This document shows positions 15,311 through 24,961 of a DNA stretch of 58,966 nt, piece by piece (positions within the stretch are counted from its first letter, which is position 1; every line of letters starts with the position of its first letter). The position numbers and the translations under genes are program-made. The notes under the pieces were generated by a model. The model was given only the letters and a program-made list of their open reading frames with translations. It made no database searches and had not been told where the DNA came from. Origin of the DNA: Acidobacteriota bacterium (GTDB lineage: Bacteria > Acidobacteriota > Terriglobia > Terriglobales > Acidobacteriaceae); NCBI GenBank assembly GCA_031296105.1, contig JARLGJ010000067.1:1-58966 (forward strand). The letters run 5' to 3'.

Positions 15311-15958
15311 ATGCAGTCATTCAACGATCTGCCTTATTTGGCCAAAATCGGACTGATCATCGGCAGCATTCTGCTGGTGACGGTGGCGGTGTATCTGCTG
15401 TGGCTGCGGCCGATTCAGACGAAGAACGATGCCGACGAACTGACGCTGAAGACGAAGCACGCGGAACTGGCGCAGCTTACGCCGTACCGCGCCAAGCTGA
15501 GCGAGTTGACGGCGCAGACGGCGGCGCTGGAGGCGCAGATGGAAGCGCAGAAGCGCATTGTGCCCGAGGAGAAAGAGGTTCCGTCGTTCGTCACGATGGT
15601 GGCCAACGAAGCGGGAGCCAGCGGGGTGCAGGTGCGGCGCTACACGCCAAAGGACACGGCGCAGAAGGAGTACTACGTGGAGGTTCCGTTCGAGGTGGAT
15701 GTGGACGGGCCGTTCTACGCGGTGCTGAACTTCTTTGACCGCATGCAGAAGCTGGAACGCATTGTGAACGTGACGCACCTGTCGATGGCCGCGCTGAAGG
15801 GCGGGAAATCGGTTCCGGTGAAGAAGACTTATAAGTGGTCGCCCAATGAGACGGTTGGCGCGGCGGTGACGCTGACGACGTTTTACAGCGTGAACAAGCC
15901 GGCGCCGGTGGCTCCGGCGGGCAAGACTCCGCCCCCGCCGCCGCCGGTGAAGAAATAG
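15311..15958 (+). CDS. pilO: Type IV pilus assembly protein PilO
   Basis: A 215-residue bitopic protein with a membrane helix at about 13-31, a coiled coil at 38-80 rich in Ala/Leu/Glu, and a periplasmic ferredoxin-like domain with a Pro-rich tail (PAPVAPAGKTPPPPPPVKK). It pairs with PilN in the periplasm. It starts 3 bases after the pilN stop. Confidence 0.92.
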   Translation: MQSFNDLPYLAKIGLIIGSILLVTVAVYLLWLRPIQTKNDADELTLKTKHAELAQLTPYRAKLSELTAQTAALEAQMEAQKRIVPEEKEVPSFVTMVANEAGASGVQVRRYTPKDTAQKEYYVEVPFEVDVDGPFYAVLNFFDRMQKLERIVNVTHLSMAALKGGKSVPVKKTYKWSPNETVGAAVTLTTFYSVNKPAPVAPAGKTPPPPPPVKK

Positions 15959-15966
15959 GAGGCGCG

Positions 15967-16692
15967 ATGAAGAACAACATGCGAATTCCGGCAATCGTTC
16001 TCGGCGCGCTTTGGATGATCAGCGCCGCGTGGGCGCAGGTGGCGGTGCCGAAGCGCCCGCAACCGGCGCCAGCGGCAAAAACAGCCCCCGCCCGTCCCGC
16101 TCCGGCCAAGGCAACTGTTCCAGCGGCAAAGCCGGCAGTGAAGCCGGAAGGGAAGCCCTCTGCCCATGCGGCTGCGGCGAGGCACCGGGAGATGCACGAG
16201 GGCCATGCGGCCGTTGAGCGGAGGGGCGCGGAACGGCAGGGCAAGGCTCCGGCGGCGCGCGCGGGAGGACGTCAGGCTCCGGAAGAGATGGAGAGCGGAC
16301 GCCCGCGAGTGGTTCACCGGGTGCGTCGCCCCACGCGTCCGCCGCGCAAAGTGGAGCGCAAGGACGTGGGCAAAAACGGCCAGCGCGATCCGTTTGTGAG
16401 TCCGGTGGTGGAGCGCGGCAAGGTTCGCGTGGCCTGCACGGGAACGGGACGGCAGTGCCTGGAGGTCAGCGACCTGGTGCTGCAGGGCGTGGTGAAGGGG
16501 CCAAGCGGATTTATCGCGGTGGTAGTCAATGGCGAGCACACGTACTTTCTGCGTGAAGGCGACCCGCTGGCGAATGGCGACGTAGAGAAGATTACCGGGG
16601 ACACGATCCAACTGCGTGAGCGCTTCCAGGATGACCTGGGCCGCTCGCAGACGCGGCAAGTCGTGCGCAAGGTGACGGTTCCCGCGGTGTAA
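15967..16692 (+). CDS. pilP: Type IV pilus assembly protein PilP
   Basis: A 241-residue protein with an N-terminal signal (1-23) ending AWAQ. There is no lipobox Cys, although many PilP proteins are lipoproteins. A long Ala/Pro/Arg/His-rich linker runs from about 25 to 130. The conserved PilP domain begins at GQRDPFVSP, with LQGVVKGPSGFIAVVVNGEHTYFL following. It bridges the PilNO complex to the secretin PilQ. The basic linker is longer than usual. AGGAGGCGCG precedes the ATG. Confidence 0.9.
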   Translation: MKNNMRIPAIVLGALWMISAAWAQVAVPKRPQPAPAAKTAPARPAPAKATVPAAKPAVKPEGKPSAHAAAARHREMHEGHAAVERRGAERQGKAPAARAGGRQAPEEMESGRPRVVHRVRRPTRPPRKVERKDVGKNGQRDPFVSPVVERGKVRVACTGTGRQCLEVSDLVLQGVVKGPSGFIAVVVNGEHTYFLREGDPLANGDVEKITGDTIQLRERFQDDLGRSQTRQVVRKVTVPAV

Positions 16693-16785
16693 CGGAAGTT
16701 TAATAAGGTTCTGAAATTGCGCAGGACGCAGCGGAATGCGAAGTACACGCCAGACCCGGCAACGGGCGCGGCGGGGAGAAATACG

Positions 16786-19443
16786 ATGAGGTTCAAGCGA
16801 CTGTTGACGGTAGCACTGATGGCGCTGTGCTTCGGCGCCGGCTCGGCCACGGCGGCTTCCCAACTGAACTCGGTGCAGGTCGTGCCCAAGGGCAACACGG
16901 CGACGATCAGCCTGAAGACCACCGGTACGTTTGCCCACAGGGAATACCGTCCGGACGATCACCTGGTGCTCATCGACCTCAGCGGGGTCAGCGCCGACGC
17001 CGCGGTGGCGCGCGCGGCCGCACCCAACAGCGACGTCTTGAAGAGCTACAAGGTCACAAGCTATACGAGCGCCTCGGGCGACGAAGTGACGCGCCTGGAA
17101 CTGGTGCTGGGCGACGGCGTGAACTTCAACGTGGCCGACATGAGCGACGGGTTGAACGTGGTGTTGAGCAACGGACCGATTGCCGAGGCCGCTCCGGCCA
17201 GGACTCCTGCTTACGCGCAGACGGTAACGCGTCCGGCGGCGGATACGGAGCCGGTGGTGGCCAGCGCGGCTCCTGCCCCGGCCAAGCCCGCAGCGGTGAA
17301 AACGCCGTCCTATGCCGCGCGGGAGAAAACTTCCGCCAGCGGCGCACCGGTGGTGATCGAGGGGATCAGCGTGGTGCAGGGCCGGGAAGGCCTGGAGATT
17401 GTGATTCGCGGGCCGCAGACGGCAGCGCCGTTTGTGTTGCAGAACCCGGATCGCCTGGTGATGGACTTCCACAACGCGGTGGCGCGTCCTTCGTTGCGCA
17501 AGGTGAGCGTGCAGAGCAAGGACGTGGCCGAGGTGCGCGTGGGACGCTATCAGGCCGAGCCTCCGGTGACGCGCGTGGTGGTGGATTTGAAGGGACCGCA
17601 CAGCTATGAGGTATCTCCGGCGACGGGGGCGGTGATTGTGCGGGTAAAGTCCGCGGAAGCGGCGACGGCTCCGGCGCAGGCGGCAACCAGTGCGCCGGCC
17701 GTGGGTGAACAAGCGAGCAGCCCGGCAGCCGTGCAGCCGTCCTATGAAATTGCCGCGGCCACGCCCGACAAAGAATCTGAAAAGCAAAGCGGAACGCCGG
17801 CGGCGGACGAGAAGCAAGCGCCGGCCCTGAGCCCGGCTCCGGCGAATGAGACGGCGAAGGCACAGGCTCCGCAGGCTGAGGCCGTGAAGGTGGAAGCGGC
17901 CAAGGTGGAAGCCGAAAAGAAGATTGAGCCGGCAACCATTAAAACGACAGTTGAACCGGTAAACCAGGTGACGGCCAAGGCCACTCCGGCGCCGGTGCAT
18001 CCGGTGATGCAGGACAAGGTGCTGGCCGCGAAAGAGACGGAGAGCGCGCGCGAGGCTGAGATCACGACGGTCTCCGATCCTTCGCTGCGGGCGGGACGCG
18101 CGGCGGAGAAGATGGCCACGGCGCCGTCGCCGATGGCTTCGCTCAACATTCCGGCTTCACCCATCGCGCAGCAGGCGGCGGATAACGCCGCAGCACAGGC
18201 CACGGCCAAGTCGAAGTACACGGGCGAGCCGATTTCGGTGAACCTGAAGGACGTGGATTTGAAGGACTTCTTCCGCCTGATTCACGAGATCAGCGGACTG
18301 AACATCGTGCTAGATCCCAGCGTGCGCGGAACGGTGACGCTGGTGCTGGACGACGTGCCGTGGGACCAGGCGCTGGACATTGTGCTGAAGAACAACGGTC
18401 TGGATCGCGAGTTGCAGGGGAACGTGCTGCGCATTGCGGCCACCGACACGCTGCGCCGGGAGGCGGTGGACCGCCGTGCCCAGTCGGAGGCAGTGGCCCT
18501 GGCGGTGGATCGCCAGACAATCACCCACTTCCTGAGCTATGCCAAGGCGGCAGAGGTGATGCCGACGGTGAAGAAGTTCCTCTCCTCGCGCGGCGACGTG
18601 ATTGCCGATGTGCGCACGAACGCCTTGATCATCTCCGACATACCCTCGGTGATCCCCAACTTGCAGAACCTGATCCAGAAGCTGGACAAGAAGAGCGAAG
18701 AGGTGGAGATCGAAGTACGCGTGGTCAGCGCCACCCGCTCCTTCAGCCGCGACCTTGGCGTGCAACTGGGCTTCAACTGGGGCAACGGCGTAACCACGCT
18801 GGGCGGCAACGATCCGAACTCGACGACCGGCTCGAGCACCTCCGCCGGCGCGGTGACCACCAGCACGGTTCCGCTGTTCTCGAACTTCCCGGCCTCGGGC
18901 GCCACCACCAGCTTCTCGCTGTCGAACATCACGAAGAGCTATGGCATTGACGCCGTGTTGACGGCCGCCGAGAGCCACAACCTGGCCAAGGTGTTGTCGC
19001 GGCCGCGAGTGGTGACCCAGAACAACATCAAGGCCGAGGTAAAGCAGGGCACCAAGCTGCCGGTGTACACCTCGGGTACAAACAACTCTAACTCCACCGT
19101 CAGCTACATCGACGCGGTACTGCGCCTCTCAGTGACGCCGCAGATCACCGCGGACCACACGATCTTTATGACCGTGGACATCGAGAACACGCAGCCCAAC
19201 GGTACAGCAAGCAACGGAAACTACATCCTGACCACGCAGCAGGAGACGACGCAGGTGCTGGTTTCCGACGGTGGCACGGTGGTGATCGGCGGCGTCATCC
19301 AGACCACCAACTCGGTCAGCACCTCGCAGACGCCGTTCCTGGGCAACATCCCGCTGCTGGGCAACCTGTTCAAGGAGCGCCTGGTGAAGACCGAAACCGA
19401 CGAGTTGATCTTCTTCATCACCCCGAAGATCGTACAGATGTAG
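16786..19443 (+). CDS. pilQ: Type IV pilus secretin PilQ with two AMIN domains
   Basis: An 885-residue outer-membrane secretin. It has a signal peptide (1-24), AMIN domains at about 25-128 and 190-288, which bind peptidoglycan, and an Ala/Lys/Glu/Pro linker (290-475). An STN/N0 domain opens with YTGEPISVNLKDVDLKDFF. The N1 domain and the secretin barrel follow, the latter with VLSRPRVVTQNN and a C-terminal TDELIFFITPKIV. A TTG start at 16717 is also open, but the ATG at 16786 follows GGGGAGAAATACG and begins the signal peptide. It closes the pil cluster and is followed by a strong terminator. Confidence 0.95.
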   Translation: MRFKRLLTVALMALCFGAGSATAASQLNSVQVVPKGNTATISLKTTGTFAHREYRPDDHLVLIDLSGVSADAAVARAAAPNSDVLKSYKVTSYTSASGDEVTRLELVLGDGVNFNVADMSDGLNVVLSNGPIAEAAPARTPAYAQTVTRPAADTEPVVASAAPAPAKPAAVKTPSYAAREKTSASGAPVVIEGISVVQGREGLEIVIRGPQTAAPFVLQNPDRLVMDFHNAVARPSLRKVSVQSKDVAEVRVGRYQAEPPVTRVVVDLKGPHSYEVSPATGAVIVRVKSAEAATAPAQAATSAPAVGEQASSPAAVQPSYEIAAATPDKESEKQSGTPAADEKQAPALSPAPANETAKAQAPQAEAVKVEAAKVEAEKKIEPATIKTTVEPVNQVTAKATPAPVHPVMQDKVLAAKETESAREAEITTVSDPSLRAGRAAEKMATAPSPMASLNIPASPIAQQAADNAAAQATAKSKYTGEPISVNLKDVDLKDFFRLIHEISGLNIVLDPSVRGTVTLVLDDVPWDQALDIVLKNNGLDRELQGNVLRIAATDTLRREAVDRRAQSEAVALAVDRQTITHFLSYAKAAEVMPTVKKFLSSRGDVIADVRTNALIISDIPSVIPNLQNLIQKLDKKSEEVEIEVRVVSATRSFSRDLGVQLGFNWGNGVTTLGGNDPNSTTGSSTSAGAVTTSTVPLFSNFPASGATTSFSLSNITKSYGIDAVLTAAESHNLAKVLSRPRVVTQNNIKAEVKQGTKLPVYTSGTNNSNSTVSYIDAVLRLSVTPQITADHTIFMTVDIENTQPNGTASNGNYILTTQQETTQVLVSDGGTVVIGGVIQTTNSVSTSQTPFLGNIPLLGNLFKERLVKTETDELIFFITPKIVQM

Positions 19444-19471
19444 CAAAGGGCCAGGGCATTTCTCTCCGAGA

Positions 19472-19506
19472 CGGGCGGGCTTCTACGGAAGCCCGCCCGA
19501 TTCATT
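19472..19506 (+). terminator. Intrinsic terminator after pilQ
   Basis: A 12-bp perfect stem CGGGCGGGCTTC/GAAGCCCGCCCG closed by a TACG tetraloop (UNCG class), then ATTCATTT. It ends the pil transcript just before the aminopeptidase gene. Confidence 0.75.
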
Positions 19507-19518
19507 TACAATCGATGG

Positions 19519-20595
19519 ATGAACTATCGCGCGCGCCAGGCGAAGCTGTTGCGCCTGCTCGAAGAGCAGAAGCTCGACGCCCTCCTCGTTACTCATCTCC
19601 CCAACGTGCGTTATTTGAGCGGCTTTACCGGCAGCGCGGGAGTGCTGCTGGCGGCGCCGCGGGCGGTGTTTTTTACCGACGGACGCTACACGGAGCAGGC
19701 CCGTCAGCAGGTGCAGGGAGCGCGGGTGACGATTGCCAAAGGTTCTCCGCTGGCGGTGGCGGCCCGGCAGTGCCAGGGCCTGAAGCGGGTAGGCTACGAG
19801 GCCGACACGCTGACGGTCACGCAGTTCCACGCCCTGCAACAAGAGATGGGCAAGGGCATCCGTCTGGTGCCGGCCTCGGGGCTGGTGGAGCGTTTGCGCG
19901 CGGTGAAGGACGCCGGGGAGATTGAAGCGATACGGCGGGCGGTGGAAAGCTCTTCGGCGCTGTTCCGTCCCTGGCTGAAGCACTTCAAGCCCGGAGTGAC
20001 GGAAACGGAGCTGGCGGCGCGGCTGGAGTTCATGGCGCGCAAGGCGGGAGCCGAAGGAATGTCGTTTCCGACGATTGTGGCGTCGGGAGAGCGCTCCTGG
20101 CTGCCGCACGGCGTGGCCAGCCCGGCGGCGCTGCCTGCACAGGGTTTCGTGGTGTTAGACTACGGTATTGTACTGGGTGGATATTGCAGCGATATGACCC
20201 GGACGGTGCACCTGGGCCGGGCTACGGCCGCGGAGCAGGTCATGTATGGCGCGGTGCTGGAGGCGCAGTTGGCCGGCATCAGCGCGGTGGCCCCCGGCAC
20301 GACGGCCGGCGAGGTGGATCTGGCGGCGCGTAAGGTGCTGCAAAAGGCGAAGCTGGGCCGGTACTACACGCATTCCACCGGGCACGGCGTGGGGCTGGAG
20401 ATTCACGAGGCTCCGCGAGTGGGGACCGGCAGCCAGACAGTGCTGGAGCCGGGCATGGTCATCACCATTGAACCCGGGGCGTATGTTCCGGGCAAAGGCG
20501 GAGTGCGCATTGAAGACATGGTGCTGGTGACCGCCACGGGATACGAAGTGCTGACGCCGGTGGGGAAGACCCTGCTGGAAGTGCACGAGAACTAA
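19519..20595 (+). CDS. Xaa-Pro aminopeptidase family (M24) metallopeptidase
   Basis: A 358-residue cytosolic pita-bread peptidase that removes residues next to proline or processes dipeptides. The five metal ligands of the M24 family are all visible: D214, D225 (CSDMTRTV), H289 ([12 protein letters not shown]), E318 (TIEPGAY) and E332 (RIEDMVLV). The N-terminal creatinase-like domain covers 1-125. Length is that of the shorter PepQ/YpdF-like class. It is followed 3 bases later by accB, the same neighbourhood as in many Firmicutes and other bacteria. Confidence 0.9.
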   Translation: MNYRARQAKLLRLLEEQKLDALLVTHLPNVRYLSGFTGSAGVLLAAPRAVFFTDGRYTEQARQQVQGARVTIAKGSPLAVAARQCQGLKRVGYEADTLTVTQFHALQQEMGKGIRLVPASGLVERLRAVKDAGEIEAIRRAVESSSALFRPWLKHFKPGVTETELAARLEFMARKAGAEGMSFPTIVASGERSWLPHGVASPAALPAQGFVVLDYGIVLGGYCSDMTRTVHLGRATAAEQVMYGAVLEAQLAGISAVAPGTTAGEVDLAARKVLQKAKLGRYYTHSTGHGVGLEIHEAPRVGTGSQTVLEPGMVITIEPGAYVPGKGGVRIEDMVLVTATGYEVLTPVGKTLLEVHEN

Positions 20596-20598
20596 AAC

Positions 20599-21126
20599 AT
20601 GACAGAGCGTACTAAAGGGACTAAATCCAAAACAGCGCCGCCGCAGCAGGCGGCGCCCCGGCAGAACATGAATCAGAATGAAATCAAGGAATTGATCGAG
20701 TTTCTCGTCGAGAAGGACATTGCCGAGTTCGAGCTGGAGCGCGGCGAGATCAAATTGCGGGTGAAGCGCGGCTACGCCGTGGTGCAGGCTCCGCAAGCGG
20801 CTCCGGCTGCCTATGCGCCGGCCCCGGCAGCGGTTGCCGCGGCACCGTCGGCCAAGGCCGAAGCTGCCCCGGTGGTGGAGAGCGGCGTGGAATGGATCAA
20901 GTCGCCGATTGTCGGCTCGTACTATGAGGCCTCTTCGCCCGGCGCCGAGCCTTTTGTGAAGAAAGGCGACAAGGTAGCCAAGGGCCAGGTGCTGTGCATC
21001 GTTGAGGCCATGAAGCTGATGAACGAAATCGAGAGCGAGTTTGCCGGAGAGGTCGTGGAGATTCTGGCCTCCAATGGACAGCCGGTCGAGTACGGCCAGC
21101 CGCTGTTCAAGATTCGCGTCCACTAA
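20599..21126 (+). CDS. accB: Biotin carboxyl carrier protein of acetyl-CoA carboxylase
   Basis: The 175-residue carrier that shuttles carboxybiotin between AccC and the carboxyltransferase for fatty-acid synthesis. The biotinyl domain spans about 98-175, with the attachment site K139 in EAMKLMNEI. The N-terminal helix [20 protein letters not shown] is typical of AccB, and an Ala/Pro linker joins the two. The 24 residues before NQNEIKEL are extra and a start at 20668 is possible, but no ribosome site favours it. A terminator lies between this gene and accC. Confidence 0.92.
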   Translation: MTERTKGTKSKTAPPQQAAPRQNMNQNEIKELIEFLVEKDIAEFELERGEIKLRVKRGYAVVQAPQAAPAAYAPAPAAVAAAPSAKAEAAPVVESGVEWIKSPIVGSYYEASSPGAEPFVKKGDKVAKGQVLCIVEAMKLMNEIESEFAGEVVEILASNGQPVEYGQPLFKIRVH

Positions 21127-21132
21127 TCGCCG

Positions 21133-21163
21133 GGGCCGGGACGAGTCCCGGCCCGTGTTTTTC
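21133..21163 (+). terminator. Intrinsic terminator between accB and accC
   Basis: Stem GGGCCGGG/CCCGGCCC with loop ACGAGT, then GTGTTTTT. It lies inside the 51-base accB-accC gap, so it would reduce accC relative to accB. Confidence 0.65.
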
Positions 21164-21177
21164 CGGCGGGAGTAAGC

Positions 21178-22530
21178 ATGTTTAAAAAGATTTTGATCGC
21201 CAATCGCGGTGAGATTGCGCTGCGCGTGATTTGCGCGTGCAAGGAGCTGGGCATTAAGACGGTGGCCGTCTATAGCGAGCCCGACCGCAACTCGCTGCAT
21301 GTGCGCTTTGCCGACGAGGCTTTGTGCATTGGCCCGGCGCGCGCCGGGGAAAGCTACCTGAACATACCGGCCATCATGAGCGCCGCCGAAATCAGCAACG
21401 TCGAGGCCATTCACCCCGGCTATGGGCTGCTCAGCGAGAACGCCAACTTTGCGCACGTCTGCGAGACGAGCAACCTGAAGTTCATTGGACCGCCCTCCGC
21501 GGTGATCCGCACGATGGGCGAAAAGGAAAAGGCGCGGCAGGCGATGAAGCGCTGCGGCGTGCCCATCCTGCCGGGCAGCGATGGCGTGATTGCCAGCGAG
21601 GCCGAGGCCCTGGAGTGGGCGCAACAGATCGGCTACCCGGTGATCGTGAAGGCCAGCGCCGGCGGCGGCGGACGCGGCATGAGGGTGATCCGCTCGGCCG
21701 AAGAGCTGCCGCACATGTTTGCCGCGGCGCATTCGGAGGCGGCTTCGGCCTTCGGCAACGGCGACCTGTACATGGAAAAATTCATCGAGCGTCCGCGCCA
21801 CATCGAGTTCCAGATTCTGGCCGATGAGCACGGCAACGCCGTCAGCCTGGGCGAGCGCGATTGCAGCGTGCAGCGCCGCCACCAGAAGCTGATCGAAGAG
21901 TCGCCCTCGCCGGCCGTGAAGCCCGAGTTGCGCGCCAGGATCAACGGCATTCTGGAAAAGACGATGAAAGAGATCGGCTACCAGAACGCGGGCACCGTCG
22001 AGTTCCTGATGGACGAAGACGGGCAGTTGCACTTCATCGAGATGAACACGCGCATCCAGGTGGAGCACCCGGTCACGGAGTTTGTCACCGGCGTGGACCT
22101 GGTGAAGGCGCAGTTGCGCATCGCCAGCGGCGAAAAGCTCACCGACATTCTGACAGGGCCGATTGTGCCCAAGGGCCACGCCATGGAGTGCCGCATCAAC
22201 GCCGAGCATCCGGAGAAGTTCACTCCGTCGGCGGGCAAGATCACGGTATTCCACGTGCCCGGCGGCAACGGCGTGCGGGTGGACACGGCACAGTACCAGG
22301 AAGGCGTGGTGCCGCCGTACTACGACTCGCTGATTGCCAAGCTGATTGTGCACGGCGCGAACCGCGAAGAAGCCCTGGCGCGCATGGAACGCGCCCTGGG
22401 CATGTTCATTGTGGAAGGCATTCATACCTCAATCCCGCTGCATCAGCGCATCCTGGCCGACGAGGACTTCCGCGCCGGCCGCTTCGATACGAAGTTCATG
22501 GAACGCTTTATGCCGCAAAAGAAGCATTGA
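21178..22530 (+). CDS. accC: Biotin carboxylase subunit of acetyl-CoA carboxylase
   Basis: A 450-residue ATP-grasp enzyme that carboxylates biotin on AccB using ATP and bicarbonate. The N-terminus [17 protein letters not shown], the Gly-rich loop [12 protein letters not shown], the catalytic segment [14 protein letters not shown] and the length (E. coli 449) are all standard. GGCGGGAGTAAGC precedes the ATG. It follows accB after a terminator hairpin. Confidence 0.97.
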   Translation: MFKKILIANRGEIALRVICACKELGIKTVAVYSEPDRNSLHVRFADEALCIGPARAGESYLNIPAIMSAAEISNVEAIHPGYGLLSENANFAHVCETSNLKFIGPPSAVIRTMGEKEKARQAMKRCGVPILPGSDGVIASEAEALEWAQQIGYPVIVKASAGGGGRGMRVIRSAEELPHMFAAAHSEAASAFGNGDLYMEKFIERPRHIEFQILADEHGNAVSLGERDCSVQRRHQKLIEESPSPAVKPELRARINGILEKTMKEIGYQNAGTVEFLMDEDGQLHFIEMNTRIQVEHPVTEFVTGVDLVKAQLRIASGEKLTDILTGPIVPKGHAMECRINAEHPEKFTPSAGKITVFHVPGGNGVRVDTAQYQEGVVPPYYDSLIAKLIVHGANREEALARMERALGMFIVEGIHTSIPLHQRILADEDFRAGRFDTKFMERFMPQKKH

Positions 22531-22541
22531 ACGAACCCGGC

Positions 22542-22570
22542 CCCTTTGAGCCATAGACGGGCTCAAAGGG
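22542..22570 (+). terminator. Hairpin after accC
   Basis: Perfect 11-bp stem CCCTTTGAGCC/GGCTCAAAGGG around a 7-base loop, followed by a weak T-containing tract (CGTTGTTACTTTG). Probable terminator between accC and thiE. Confidence 0.55.
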
Positions 22571-22592
22571 CGTTGTTACTTTGGCAGCATTT

Positions 22593-23237
22593 ATGAGCCT
22601 TCCCCAGCTCTATCCGATTCTGGATGCCGGAACCCTGGCCACACTCTGCGACCCCGGCGAACTTGTAGATTTCCTGCTGCAAACGGCCACGGAGTTGTTT
22701 GCCGCAGGATGCGCCTTGATGCAACTGCGCGCCAAGCAGATGACGGCCGATGAGCAGCTTTGGCTGGCACAGGCCGTGAGGCAGGCGCTGCCCTCGGCAA
22801 CCTTGATCCTGAACGACCGCGCCGACCTGGCGGTGGCCGCGGGCTTTGACGGCGTACACGTGGGGCAGGAGGATCTGTCTCCCGAGGCGGCGCGGACGCT
22901 GGTGGGACCGGGGCGCATCGTGGGACTTTCCACGCATAACGCGCAGCAGTTTGCGGCGGCCTTGCTGGAGCCGGTGGATTACCTGGCTCTTGGGCCGGTG
23001 TTTGCCACGGTGAGCAAAGCGAATGCCGATCCGGTGGTGGGGCTGGAGGGCGTGCGCGCGGCGCGGCGTCTGCTCATCGAGTCCGGCAAGGCCGTACCGC
23101 TAGTGGCTATCGGCGGCATCAACCGGGAAAACGCCCGCGCCGTACTTGCGGCCGGAGCGGATTCCGTGGCCGTGATCGGTGATCTTTGCCGCGCGCCGGG
23201 AGATTCGGCTAGGGCATTTTTCCGCCTGATGTTGTAG
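22593..23237 (+). CDS. thiE: Thiamine-phosphate synthase
   Basis: A TIM-barrel enzyme of about 214 residues that joins hydroxymethylpyrimidine diphosphate and thiazole phosphate. Recognisable elements are QLRAKQ, LILNDRADLAVAAGFDGVHVGQEDL, VGLSTHN, YLALGPVFATVSK and VAIGGINRENARAVLAAGADSVAVI. The ATG at 22593 was preferred over an in-frame TTG at 22581; neither has a strong ribosome site. No other thi gene or TPP riboswitch was seen nearby. Confidence 0.92.
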   Translation: MSLPQLYPILDAGTLATLCDPGELVDFLLQTATELFAAGCALMQLRAKQMTADEQLWLAQAVRQALPSATLILNDRADLAVAAGFDGVHVGQEDLSPEAARTLVGPGRIVGLSTHNAQQFAAALLEPVDYLALGPVFATVSKANADPVVGLEGVRAARRLLIESGKAVPLVAIGGINRENARAVLAAGADSVAVIGDLCRAPGDSARAFFRLML

Positions 23238-23334
23238 AGTCTCAACAACCCCTTTTTTGTGCGCCTGCGCCACGTCCGCGCCGGGCCAGTAAGTTTCCCC
23301 CGCAAACCCCGGAGTAATTCCGGCAAGGAGTCCA

Positions 23335-24891
23335 GTGAGCGAAGTCGCGGTGAAGTCGCAACCCGAGACAGGGCAGCATTTAATTCAGGGATTGGGCCTG
23401 ACCAGCGCCACTACGCTGGTGATGGGATCGATGATTGGCTCCGGCGTGTTTATTGTGGCCGCCGACATTGCCCGCCTGGTGGATTCGCCCGCGCTGCTGA
23501 TCGCCGCCTGGCTGGTGACAGGATTCATGACCGTGGCCGCGGCGCTCTCCTACGGCGAACTGGCGGCGATGATGCCCAAGGCCGGCGGGCAATATGTGTA
23601 TCTGCGCGAGTCGCTGGGCCCTCTGTGGGGCTTCCTTTACGGCTGGACGCTGTTCCTGGTGATTCAGTGCGGCACCATTGCCGCCGTCGGCGTGGCATTC
23701 GGCAAGTTCCTCGGCGTCTTCTTTCCCGCGGTATCCTCCAATAACTGGATCTGGCACATCGCCAAGGTTCCGCCCATTCACCTGGGACAGGTGGTACTGG
23801 GCAACATGGACGTGGGCCTGAACACGCAGAACCTGACGGCCATCGTCGTTGTGCTGCTGCTGTCGGTGGTGAACATCTTCGGCGTAAAAACCGGCGCGCT
23901 GGTGCAGGTGGTGTTTACCACGGCCAAGATCGCGGCGCTGCTGGGACTGGTGATCTTCGGCGCATGGGTGGGATCGACGCCCGAGGCGCTCGGCGCGAAT
24001 TTTGGCGCCAATTTCTTCCGCAACGCGGGCTGGGGCGCGCTGCACCAGATTCCGGTGGGCGTAAGCGGCGCGACGGCCATGGTCTCGGCCCTTACGGTGA
24101 TTGCCGTGGCGCAGGTGGGCTCGCTGTTCAGCGCCGACGCCTGGAACAACGTGACCTTCACGGCCGGCGAGGTACGTAAGCCGCAGCGCAACCTGCCGCT
24201 CTCGCTGGCCTTGGGCACCGGCGCGGTCATCCTGATCTACATTGCGGTGAACTTGATCTACCTGATGGTGCTGCCGCTGTGGGGCGATCCGTTCGCCATG
24301 ACCAGCGTGGGCCGCGGCATCCAGTACGCCAGCGAGGACCGCGTGGCGACGGCCGTGATGCAGCAGATCATGGGGCAGGGCGGCGCCAAGCTGATGGCCT
24401 TTGCCATCCTGATTTCCACTTTTGGCTGCGTGAACGGCATGGTGCTGGCCGGCTCGCGCGTGTATTACGCCATGGCCGAGGATGGGCTGTTCTTCCGCCA
24501 GGTGGCACGGCTGCATCCGAAGTTCAAGACGCCGCACATTTCGCTGGGCGTGCAGGCCTTGTGGACGTGCCTGCTGTGCATCAGCGGCAGCTACGGACAA
24601 CTGCTGGACTACGTGATTTTTGCGGTGCTGCTGTTCTACGTGCTGACCTTGGTGGGATTGTTTGTGCTGCGCCGGACGCGTCCGGACGCGCCGCGGCCTT
24701 ACCGCGCCGTGGGCTATCCGTGGCTGCCGGCCATCTACATTCTGATGGCGCTGTTCATTGACGGCGTGCTTTTGATTTACAAGCCGCAGTACACATGGCC
24801 GGGACTGGTCATTGTGCTGCTTGGGATTCCGGTTTATTTCCTGTGGTCGCGCCTGGGAGCCCGCGCTGCCGAGGCCGAGGCCCAGGAATAG
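23335..24891 (+). CDS. APC-superfamily amino-acid permease
   Basis: A 518-residue cytoplasmic-membrane transporter with about 12-13 hydrophobic segments. The first helix carries the APC signature (MIGSGVFIVAADIARL). It resembles the large basic amino-acid/LAT-like branch; the substrate is not deducible. Starts with GTG at 23335 after AAGGAGTCCA. It is followed by a hairpin terminator and a second, different APC permease. Confidence 0.88.
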   Translation: MSEVAVKSQPETGQHLIQGLGLTSATTLVMGSMIGSGVFIVAADIARLVDSPALLIAAWLVTGFMTVAAALSYGELAAMMPKAGGQYVYLRESLGPLWGFLYGWTLFLVIQCGTIAAVGVAFGKFLGVFFPAVSSNNWIWHIAKVPPIHLGQVVLGNMDVGLNTQNLTAIVVVLLLSVVNIFGVKTGALVQVVFTTAKIAALLGLVIFGAWVGSTPEALGANFGANFFRNAGWGALHQIPVGVSGATAMVSALTVIAVAQVGSLFSADAWNNVTFTAGEVRKPQRNLPLSLALGTGAVILIYIAVNLIYLMVLPLWGDPFAMTSVGRGIQYASEDRVATAVMQQIMGQGGAKLMAFAILISTFGCVNGMVLAGSRVYYAMAEDGLFFRQVARLHPKFKTPHISLGVQALWTCLLCISGSYGQLLDYVIFAVLLFYVLTLVGLFVLRRTRPDAPRPYRAVGYPWLPAIYILMALFIDGVLLIYKPQYTWPGLVIVLLGIPVYFLWSRLGARAAEAEAQE

Positions 24892-24905
24892 GACGCTTGC
24901 AAAAC

Positions 24906-24930
24906 ACGCCCGGACAAAGTTCCGGGCGTT
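24906..24930 (+). terminator. Hairpin between the two permease genes
   Basis: 9-bp stem ACGCCCGGA/TCCGGGCGT with loop CAAAGT; only a short T tract follows. Weak to moderate terminator. Confidence 0.5.
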
Positions 24931-24961
24931 GCATTGAACACGAACGGGAGAAGGATCAGGA

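Noticed and set aside
15883..18000. A 705-residue minus-strand reading opposite pilP/pilQ
   Set aside because: Arg/His/Leu-rich composition typical of an antisense GC-rich frame, while the plus strand is a clear secretin.
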